20,122 nucleotides of DNA from a virus. A model generated the notes under the pieces. The model saw only the letters and a list, made by a program, of their open reading frames with translations, made no database searches and was not told the origin of the DNA. Both the position numbers and the translations under genes were made by a program. Of this stretch, positions 1 through 5,750 are shown in pieces. The stretch is from positions 1 to 20,122 of the IMG/VR virus record IMGVR_UViG_3300040856_001600; one strand, written 5' to 3'. Position 1 is the stretch's first letter. Each line of letters begins with the position of its first letter.

Positions 1-49
1 TTCCGTTGCGTGGAGTTTTTTCAAACACAGTGTTTTCGACTGACAGCAT
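1..49 (-). CDS. Start of an unidentified leftward gene, cut by the window edge
   Basis: On the minus strand an ATG at 49-47 opens a frame that stays open to the window edge and reads MLSVENTVFEKTPRNG. A Shine-Dalgarno-like GGAG (55-58 on the plus strand) lies five bases upstream, which is good spacing and is the main reason to call this a gene. It would be the next member of the leftward 55-47-46 block. In T4 the clamp gene 45 follows 46, but these 16 residues do not resemble the clamp N-terminus as I remember it, so I do not assign a product. Confidence 0.5.
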   Translation of the reverse strand, partial: MLSVENTVFEKTPRNG

Positions 50-189
50 TCAATCTCCGTTAACCAGTAGGCCCAATTCTTTTGATGGCTTACCTCACAG
101 TGGTGGTCGATCAACGTGTACGAGTGTCCTTCTCAGGGGACCTTTTACTCAGCGGAATTTCTAAACTGGCCCGCCAACCTTATGTGCTG
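50..189 (-). other. GC-richer non-coding leader, possible structured RNA
   Basis: This stretch lies between the stop of the GIY-YIG gene and the next leftward start. By hand count 61-180 is 60/120 G+C, about 50 percent, against roughly one third in neighbouring coding DNA. All three minus frames are broken by stops. Read leftward it contains short self-complementary parts: GTCC-8-GGAC around 135-150, and an imperfect hairpin around 65-95 (GGTA, mismatch, GCC, 13-base loop, GGC, mismatch, TACT). It could be a 5' leader with regulatory structure for the gene starting at 49. I do not recognise a named riboswitch or tRNA in it. Confidence 0.3.
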
Positions 190-621
190 TTATATTGCCT
201 TTAGATTTTGAAGTGCTTCTTTGAGAATTTTTGAACCGCCTACTCTTACATTAATAATTCCGTTATAATACTCGTCTGTTTCTAATACACGGCGTTCAAA
301 TTGTTCTCTAGCCTCGAGATAACTCATTAGGCCTCTACTGTTGCAAATATATAAAATTTCTCTTGTGAATTTTTCTGGACCAAGTGCCTCTACGTCTGCC
401 TGTAAATGATCTGAAGATCCCCAATAGTCTCTCCAATCACTTTCAATTTTGCTTCTTCTTTTGTTTTTTTTGCCTTTAAGTGGTGGGCGTGTTTTTTTGA
501 ATTTGGCTAGTTTTTTGCCTATGTACTTGCGATTGTTGGTAGTATTCGTTATCAGATAGACAAAACCTTCGCAATCTGCGGGAAGTTCTTGTATTTTTTT
601 GCCCTGATAAGTCCACTCCAT
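190..621 (-). CDS. GIY-YIG family endonuclease, SegE-like
   Basis: This 143-residue protein carries the two signature strands of the GIY-YIG nuclease fold near its N-terminus: GFVYLI at residues 19-24 in place of GIY, and KYIGKK at 32-37 for YIG. Then come a basic stretch (40-58), DYWGSS (65-70), a helix with YLEAREQ (101-107) whose Glu103 or Glu106 is the likely metal ligand, and a late Asn in YYNGIINV (118-125). Length and motif order fit the SegE-type GIY-YIG proteins of T4-like phages. They cut DNA and may act in homing or in degradation of competing DNA; which applies here is unknown. It starts 18 bases after the 76-residue gene, with only a weak ribosome site (GGTAAG), so it is probably co-transcribed with genes 47 and 46. 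Confidence 0.75.
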   Translation of the reverse strand: MEWTYQGKKIQELPADCEGFVYLITNTTNNRKYIGKKLAKFKKTRPPLKGKKNKRRSKIESDWRDYWGSSDHLQADVEALGPEKFTREILYICNSRGLMSYLEAREQFERRVLETDEYYNGIINVRVGGSKILKEALQNLKAI

Positions 622-639
622 AGTGATACTTACCGATGC

Positions 640-870
640 CTAATTTTCAGTATCTAGATTCTGGTTTTGCTTCTTTTTTGCCTTGAGATCTTTGCGCCTA
701 TCCTGTACTTCGTATCGCCTTTGTGTGCATAGCCTTCTAATATCACTTAGTATAGAACGTACCTTACGACCGTTTTCATCAAAGCCTTTTGCTTCCCAAC
801 GTTCATTCATATTATAGTAATCCATAATTGCTTGGATTAACAGTTCATGTGTTGTTGGGCCTTTAGACAT
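640..870 (-). CDS. Small conserved-looking phage protein of unknown function
   Basis: This 76-residue, highly charged protein is predicted mostly helical, with an N-terminal helix (about residues 7-22) and a basic C-terminal half (RRYEVQDRRKDLKAKKK, about 51-67). Its start overlaps the end of gene 46 by eight bases and is preceded by GAGG at good distance, so it is translationally linked to gene 46. Small proteins of this style follow gene 46 in some marine T4-like phages as I recall, but I know no function. The basic tail would suit nucleic-acid or polymerase binding; that is inference only. Confidence 0.6.
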   Translation of the reverse strand: MSKGPTTHELLIQAIMDYYNMNERWEAKGFDENGRKVRSILSDIRRLCTQRRYEVQDRRKDLKAKKKQNQNLDTEN

Positions 871-2644
871 CTACTACCTCAGTATCGGTAGCATAACTTG
901 TAAAGCCGTTTTCTTTGACTACTTTTAATATGTTGTTGACCCTTGAACTTAGTTCATCTTTGTGTGAAATAAGATAGATGTTTTTGTTACGTTCACGAGC
1001 CATTTTCTTTAATATTCCTATAGAACTTTCTACACCTGCGGCATCCATACCACTGTCAATAAGTTCATCGATGAACAGCAAATTAATGCTTTGATATAGA
1101 CTTTCCCAAACATCACGGAACGACCAACTCATTGATAAGATGAGTCTATTTCGTTCTCCTCTACTGAGGTTATCAAAGTCTAAGTCACGCCCTAGTTCTG
1201 TAATTTCTACCGTTAAATCGTTCTGGAATCGTACTTGATGTGGTAATCCTGTCTTTTCTAAATAGTACGCTAGACGCTTGTTTAACACAGCAAGGTTCTG
1301 ATCAATAATACGTTTACGAATAAACGAATCTTTGCTTGTGAGCAGTTTATATAAAAAGTCCATGTGTGCTTTCATGTTCTGCAAATCATTCATATAATCC
1401 CATGAAATTTCTTTGATTGCTGTGTTTTGCAATTCATCCATTTGTTCTGTGTAAGGATTAGTTTCTTCTTCTTTTTCTTTTTTTCTATCTTCTAGTGTTG
1501 CAAGATTGTTTTTGTGATTGTATGCTTCTTCCGCAGTTTCATAAAAAGTTTTTGGTTTGCTATCTAGATCACCAATAGCATCTATCTTGCTTAAACATTC
1601 TTCAAGTTGTAGTGCAACGCCTTGTATGTATGTTTCACTTTCTTTGTAATCATTTTCTTTTTCTTTTAGCAAATCCGCATGCGAATCATCATGTAATTCT
1701 TGTCCACAAGTAAAACATTTTTTGCTTTTGATATCTTTGAGTTCTTGTTCATATTTTTTGTGCTGTCTTTCTGCACGTTGTAGTGATGCTTCTAAACTTG
1801 CTTTTTCTTTTTGCAAGTTTGACAGTTCGTTATTTTTAGTTTCCCAATCACTTAATTTTGTAAATGCATCAATTTCAGCATCAATATCGACTTGAAACAG
1901 TTGCATAATTGCTTTGCTCAGTCGTGAAATTTCTTCTGCCTGTGAAGCGTCCCAAGCCTTGCTTTTAATTTCAAGGGCATTAATGGATTCCTGTACAGCC
2001 TTGTTTGCACTTTCGACTCCTCTAATGCGAGCATCTTCTTCAGTAATATTGTCACGGACCTGTTTCTGTTGCTCCTTGAGGTTCTCCGCTTTTTCAGACA
2101 GAATGGTGATACCTAACAACTGTTCAATAATCTCGCGTTGTGCGTTATTACTGAGAGATAGGAAAGGCTCTGTATAGGTATTAAGTGCCACCAAGTGTTT
2201 GAACATACCATGACTCATGTTCAAAAGTCGTTCTATTTCTTCCTGCGTTTTACGTGAATCACCTTGTGATTCATCTATATCATCAGCAGTACTATCAACA
2301 TCGTTGATATAAAATTTTAATACGTTCTTTCTTCTACCACGCTCAATACGATATGAACGTCCTTCTTTTTCGAACTCAACAGTAACCAACATGTCTTTGC
2401 CGTTGGTTTTGTTAATTAAATTTTCTTTACGAATTTTTGTAAGTGCTTCACCGTACAGTGCATAACTTAGTGCATTAATAATAGTAGTCTTACCTGTACC
2501 ATTACGTGAACCTGCATCATCACCACCTAGGTCCATGTTTTCACCTAGCACAAGGGTCAAGAAGTTTTTATCAAAATCAACTGCCTGTGTTGTGTTTCCA
2601 ACACTCATGAAGTTTTTAACTGTTAGGGTTTTAATTTTAAACAT
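863..2644 (-). CDS. 46: gp46 recombination nuclease ATPase subunit (Rad50/SbcC family)
   Basis: This is the ATPase half of the gp46/gp47 complex, which resects DNA ends for recombination-dependent replication and helps degrade host DNA. The 593 residues show the whole SMC/Rad50 plan: an N-terminal ATPase lobe with Walker A NGTGKT at 48-53, a long charged coiled coil from about 180, a zinc hook CFTC (Cys310, Cys313) at the tip, a returning coil to about 460, then signature motif LSRGE (493-497), Walker B NLLFIDE (521-527) and the switch histidine in ISHKDE (His561). Length is close to T4 gp46. The start codon shares one base with the gene 47 stop (TAATG), and AGGA lies eight bases upstream, indicating coupled translation. 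All catalytic motifs are intact. Confidence 0.96.
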   Translation of the reverse strand: MFKIKTLTVKNFMSVGNTTQAVDFDKNFLTLVLGENMDLGGDDAGSRNGTGKTTIINALSYALYGEALTKIRKENLINKTNGKDMLVTVEFEKEGRSYRIERGRRKNVLKFYINDVDSTADDIDESQGDSRKTQEEIERLLNMSHGMFKHLVALNTYTEPFLSLSNNAQREIIEQLLGITILSEKAENLKEQQKQVRDNITEEDARIRGVESANKAVQESINALEIKSKAWDASQAEEISRLSKAIMQLFQVDIDAEIDAFTKLSDWETKNNELSNLQKEKASLEASLQRAERQHKKYEQELKDIKSKKCFTCGQELHDDSHADLLKEKENDYKESETYIQGVALQLEECLSKIDAIGDLDSKPKTFYETAEEAYNHKNNLATLEDRKKEKEEETNPYTEQMDELQNTAIKEISWDYMNDLQNMKAHMDFLYKLLTSKDSFIRKRIIDQNLAVLNKRLAYYLEKTGLPHQVRFQNDLTVEITELGRDLDFDNLSRGERNRLILSMSWSFRDVWESLYQSINLLFIDELIDSGMDAAGVESSIGILKKMARERNKNIYLISHKDELSSRVNNILKVVKENGFTSYATDTEVVDV

Positions 2645-3666
2645 TATAAATTCCTATAGATATCTAAAAGCGTGTTTGGTCTGTACTGCTCACTTTGTAT
2701 TTTTGTAATTTGATCAGTAACAATTTGATCTACACTTTCAAATTCAATTTCACCACGTTCAAGTGTTAGTGCTTCGTCGTTTTCTTCTGTATTTGGTAGC
2801 AAACTGATTTCACGCACATCATATTGTGCAGTAAAGTTTTCTTTAATAAAGTTTGCTTCTTCGTAACTAATATCAATATCAAGTGTAACACGTAGATATA
2901 AATTGCTAGGCGATAAAATGCTTTCGGTATTGTCAAGTAACTGTGAAAGTTTTACAGTTCGATACTTAGGACAGTCTGGCCAATCAATATATTTTGGCTG
3001 ACCGTCCCATTCAAGCATCATCATACCACGCTCGTCATCCCAAGCATCAGCATAATTGTGCGGAAAGGCGTTGCCGATGTAATGGATATTATTTTGTGTT
3101 TGACGTTTATGGAAATGACCACTAAAAACTAATTCTTGATTCTTAAAGTCTGTGGCTTTAACTTCACCTGTATCTGGCATTTCTACCATGGCATTCATTT
3201 TAAAGTGTGGAAGTTCAAAGTGACCAAACATATATTTGCACTTCATTTTTACTACGTTTTTCCATTCTTCACCAACTAACCATGGAACTAATCCAACATT
3301 GTCTATAACCATAGGTTCATTAACCACAGTAATACCTGGCACATGTTTACCAAATACTACAGAATGAATTTCTCTTTTATCTTTATAATACAGATCATGA
3401 TTGCCTGGAAAGAAGTAAAACTTATCAAAAGCCGCACCTAGTTTTTCCAATGAACGCAAACTAGCATCCATTGTGGTTAAATTTAATGCACTTCTATTAT
3501 GATGCCAGTCACCTGTAAATAGGCCCACATCACAACCGTTTGCTTTGGCTTGTTCTATGTACCAATCTACAAAGCGTTCGCAATCGTCATTGTGTATTTT
3601 ACTGTTTGATTTAAGACCAAAGTGAATATCTGTAAACACAGCGGCCTTTTTAAATAATTGTGTCAT
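2644..3666 (-). CDS. 47: gp47 recombination nuclease subunit (Mre11/SbcD family)
   Basis: This is the metallophosphoesterase nuclease that pairs with gp46. The five phosphoesterase motifs appear in order in 340 residues: DIHFG (Asp13, His15), GDWHH (Asp53, His55), GNHD (Asn89, His90, Asp91), GHFE (His149) and GHFH (His184, His186). These supply the two-metal site typical of Mre11/SbcD. The C-terminal 100 residues form the capping and gp46-contact region. The start is supported by AAGGA six bases upstream. A consensus sigma70 promoter lies 26 bases before the start, so 47, 46 and the genes beyond can be transcribed apart from gene 55. Confidence 0.96.
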   Translation of the reverse strand: MTQLFKKAAVFTDIHFGLKSNSKIHNDDCERFVDWYIEQAKANGCDVGLFTGDWHHNRSALNLTTMDASLRSLEKLGAAFDKFYFFPGNHDLYYKDKREIHSVVFGKHVPGITVVNEPMVIDNVGLVPWLVGEEWKNVVKMKCKYMFGHFELPHFKMNAMVEMPDTGEVKATDFKNQELVFSGHFHKRQTQNNIHYIGNAFPHNYADAWDDERGMMMLEWDGQPKYIDWPDCPKYRTVKLSQLLDNTESILSPSNLYLRVTLDIDISYEEANFIKENFTAQYDVREISLLPNTEENDEALTLERGEIEFESVDQIVTDQITKIQSEQYRPNTLLDIYRNL

Positions 3667-3691
3667 GCCTTTCCTTATACTAATCTACAAT

Positions 3692-3720
3692 ATTATACGA
3701 AATTAAAAAAGTTTTGTCAA
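3692..3720 (-). promoter_or_regulatory. Consensus sigma70 promoter for gene 47
   Basis: Read leftward, TTGACA (3720-3715) is followed by exactly 17 bases and then TATAAT (3697-3692). Both hexamers match the bacterial sigma70 consensus at all six positions. The expected start near 3685 leaves a leader of about 20 bases containing the AAGGA ribosome site of gene 47. The -35 box lies three bases beyond the gene 55 stop, so it fills the intergenic gap precisely. This points to expression by unmodified host polymerase early or in middle phase. Confidence 0.8.
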
Positions 3721-3722
3721 CC

Positions 3723-4574
3723 TTAATAGTCCGCTTTTGGACGTCTCATATTTTTGTAGAACTCTGCAAGTTTTTCTTTGTCTTCTTTAAACACTTCTTC
3801 ATTCTGTCTAGTGAATGATGGATTCAAACCGTTTTCTTGTAGGATATCATCACGAATGTTTTGATTTTTCTTTTCAATGTTCAATACCCTAGTAAATGAA
3901 TTTGTAACTGCGGCAGTGTAATAAGCAAATGGATTTAAACTTTTGCTTTCATCAAACTGTAAACCAATCTGTGAAAGTTGTAGCACAGCCTGTGCTCTCA
4001 TCTCATCATTGTAAGTGTAACCACGCCAGTTACTTCTTGTACCATAACGATCAGCAAGTTTTAGAAACATGCGTCCTAGGCTTTCAGTCATGCGTCCGTG
4101 ATCCTTGCTAAAGTGGCCATTGTGAATACCGCCCTGCCAGTGGCTTTTACCTACACAAATCAAGTTATCATTTTCGTCATATTTCCAATGTTGGAATGGA
4201 GGAAAGTTAACTTTTGTGTGTTCATCTGCCCTAGTTTTTGTTTTGCGTTTGCGTCCTGGTTCTAGTGGAATATGATCAAAAGTCATAATCCTAAAAATCA
4301 AGTCTGTTTTTTCAATTTTACGCCAATCTGGCAAACAATCTGCTTGTTTTACTTTTCTTTTTTCTTCTTTTGCTTTTTCATATGCGGCTTTACCGATTCT
4401 GTCGGCTTGATTACGCTTTGCCTGTGCAATACTAAGTCTGTTAACTTTTTCTAAACTTGGTAAAATTATGTCATGTTGTGCATGTTCGTCGTCTACAAAC
4501 GAGCAATAAGTACACTTGCTGATATGAATCTCTGATAGTAGATCTTTATTTGTTAAGTATTTCGTTCTTTTCAT
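3723..4574 (-). CDS. 55: gp55-like sigma factor for late transcription
   Basis: The recognisable core is at residues 160-245: an RSNWRGYTYNDEMR stretch, then IGLQFDESKSLNPFAYYT, then FTRVLNIEKKNQ. This resembles sigma region 2 as found in T4-type gp55, the phage sigma that directs host RNA polymerase to TATAAATA-type late promoters with help from the sliding clamp. At 283 residues it is about 100 longer than T4 gp55 (185), mainly through an N-terminal extension with CTYC and HAQH (Cys21, Cys24, His31, His34) and a very basic stretch (50-80, 105-116). Start choice is supported by GGAG a few bases upstream. It is adjacent to 47-46, in the same relative order as T4, and opposite a late promoter. 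The identity rests on remembered family similarity of the core. Confidence 0.82.
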   Translation of the reverse strand: MKRTKYLTNKDLLSEIHISKCTYCSFVDDEHAQHDIILPSLEKVNRLSIAQAKRNQADRIGKAAYEKAKEEKRKVKQADCLPDWRKIEKTDLIFRIMTFDHIPLEPGRKRKTKTRADEHTKVNFPPFQHWKYDENDNLICVGKSHWQGGIHNGHFSKDHGRMTESLGRMFLKLADRYGTRSNWRGYTYNDEMRAQAVLQLSQIGLQFDESKSLNPFAYYTAAVTNSFTRVLNIEKKNQNIRDDILQENGLNPSFTRQNEEVFKEDKEKLAEFYKNMRRPKADY

Positions 4575-4597
4575 TAGATTCTCCGATTAATATAAGT

Positions 4598-4626
4598 ATT
4601 ATAAACTACGCAGTTAAAAAAAGCAA
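4598..4626 (-). promoter_or_regulatory. Sigma70-type promoter for gene 55
   Basis: Read leftward, TTGCTT (4626-4621), 17 bases, then TATAAT (4603-4598). The -10 box is perfect and the -35 box matches three of six. The predicted start near 4591 leaves a leader of about 17 bases with the GGAG site of gene 55. The -35 box shares two bases with the rightward late element at 4625-4632, and the spacer is the upstream box of that late promoter. Confidence 0.65.
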
Positions 4627-4640
4627 TAAATATTGTTATA
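4601..4640 (+). promoter_or_regulatory. Two-part late promoter for the baseplate block
   Basis: AATAAATA at 4625-4632 differs by one base from the T4 late box TATAAATA and is followed by TTGTTA. An upstream box ATAAACTACGCAGTTAA at 4601-4617 recurs at the same distance (24 bases start to start) before gene 6. Over 4601-4639 versus 11411-11449 I count 32 of 39 identical bases. With T4-like geometry transcription would start near 4638, giving an 18-base leader with AAGGA (4643-4647) before the ATG at 4656. Function is inferred from position and repetition. Confidence 0.65.
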
Positions 4641-4655
4641 AAAAGGAACCAAAAT

Positions 4656-5456
4656 ATGGCAGGAAATAATCCAAACAGTTTTATAGACAAAGTAGGTAGT
4701 TTCGGTGGTAAGTTCGCTAAGAGCGCCGCACAAGCAACAGGTATCGGACAAAACCCCGGCGCAGTACGAGGTTTAGGAAAACTTATTGGCGATAAAAACC
4801 TACAAAGGCTTGGATTGGATTTAGCCCCTGGAGGTGAGAGACCATACCAGTCTCCTCCGTCAACGCATTTAGCAACTATAGATAATCGAGTCAAAATAAA
4901 AATTGATACAAGGTACTTAAAAGGTCCTGCGGCAATACTAGACGACCTAGGTGGAGTAGTATTTCCTTTTACACCACAAATAGTTGTAACCACAAGAGCA
5001 AATTATGCACCAGTACATCCTACACACAGTAATTATCAGTTTCAATCGTACCAGAACTCACAAGTGGATTCACTGTCTATTGTCGGAACATTTACTGCAC
5101 AAAACACAGAAGAAGCACGTATGCTACTTGGTAGCATTCATGCACTAAGAACTGTAACTAAAATGCACTTTGGTAGTGGACCTAAAGTTGGTGCACCCCC
5201 GCCTCTTTGTAGACTTTCTGGTTATGGAGAATACATGTTTAATGATGTTCCTGTTGTTATAGGTAACTTTTTCTATACACTAAACGAAGATGTAGACTAT
5301 ATTGATGTAGCCACAACAGAAGGTGCAAAAACAACAGTACCATCAAGAGCAGAATTTACAGTAGAATGTTTACCAGCATACAGCAGAAGAGATCAAGCAC
5401 AATTTTCTATGGACGGATATGCAACAGGTGATATGAGATTTAAAGGAATGATATAA
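4656..5456 (+). CDS. Baseplate tail-tube cap/initiator protein, gp48/gp54-like
   Basis: This 266-residue protein opens the late block. The N-terminal 60 residues are Gly/Ala-rich and probably flexible. The rest is beta-rich, with features I associate with the tube-like baseplate proteins of marine T4-like phages: FPFTPQIVV (residues 103-111), HPTHSNYQFQSYQNS, a GTFTAQNTEEAR segment, LRTVTKMHFG, and APPPLCRLSGYGEYMFNDVPVVI followed by FFYTLNEDVDYI. In T4, gp48 and gp54 sit on the baseplate and nucleate the tail tube; both are longer (about 364 and 320). I cannot say which of the two it corresponds to. The start has AAGGA nine bases upstream. Its stop overlaps the next start (TAATG), implying coupling to gene 53. 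Confidence 0.55.
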   Translation: MAGNNPNSFIDKVGSFGGKFAKSAAQATGIGQNPGAVRGLGKLIGDKNLQRLGLDLAPGGERPYQSPPSTHLATIDNRVKIKIDTRYLKGPAAILDDLGGVVFPFTPQIVVTTRANYAPVHPTHSNYQFQSYQNSQVDSLSIVGTFTAQNTEEARMLLGSIHALRTVTKMHFGSGPKVGAPPPLCRLSGYGEYMFNDVPVVIGNFFYTLNEDVDYIDVATTEGAKTTVPSRAEFTVECLPAYSRRDQAQFSMDGYATGDMRFKGMI

Positions 5457-5749
5457 TGTATAAAGAAAGCAGTTTATACGGAGCAACTTCTATAATAGAT
5501 GGCGAGTTAGATATTTTAAATTACAGAAAAATTCCTGGTGTTGCTAGTGACGTTCCATACGTTATCAAACCACAGTACAATTACAGACCTGATCTATTGG
5601 CTAGCGATCTTTATGAAGATCCTAATTTATGGTGGGTGTTCAAGAGTCGAAACCCTAATGAATTAGAAGATCCTATTTTTGATTTTGTTGCTGGAGTAGA
5701 AATCAAGATTCCGAAGTTGGATACTATTAAACGTATATTAGGAGTTTAG
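5456..5749 (+). CDS. 53: gp53-like baseplate wedge subunit
   Basis: This short protein of 97 residues matches the conserved part of the gp53 family: a tyrosine- and proline-rich start, then YRPDLLASDLYEDPNLWWVF (about 44-63), RNPNELEDPIFDF, and a LysM-like end with a lone I-x-I-P strand (VEIKIPKLDTI). In T4, gp53 is 196 residues and locks neighbouring wedges together at the baseplate hub; this version keeps roughly half the length. The start overlaps the upstream stop by one base, and AGGA lies eight bases before it. The next gene begins two bases beyond the stop. Confidence 0.75.
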   Translation: MYKESSLYGATSIIDGELDILNYRKIPGVASDVPYVIKPQYNYRPDLLASDLYEDPNLWWVFKSRNPNELEDPIFDFVAGVEIKIPKLDTIKRILGV

Positions 5750-5750
5750 T

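Noticed and set aside
85-204. Rightward 39-codon frame (MAYLTVVVDQ...) across the GC-rich stretch
   Set aside because: No ribosome site at usable distance, it runs into the end of the opposite gene, and its openness is easily explained by the higher GC content. Kept only as an alternative explanation for the island.
50-621. Group I intron with a GIY-YIG homing endonuclease
   Set aside because: The GIY-YIG gene is a free-standing member of the leftward operon, neighbouring genes are not split, and I found no group I core sequences in the adjacent non-coding stretch.
4575-4655. Intrinsic terminator or replication origin in the divergent spacer
   Set aside because: No GC-rich hairpin with a T-run and no iterated origin-like repeats; the spacer is fully accounted for by the two promoters and ribosome sites.
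4574-4993. Leftward 139-codon frame opposite the tube-cap gene
   Set aside because: It is antisense to a gene with recognisable protein sequence, runs through the divergent promoter spacer, and its composition (Pro/Ser/Phe-rich) is typical of a shadow frame.
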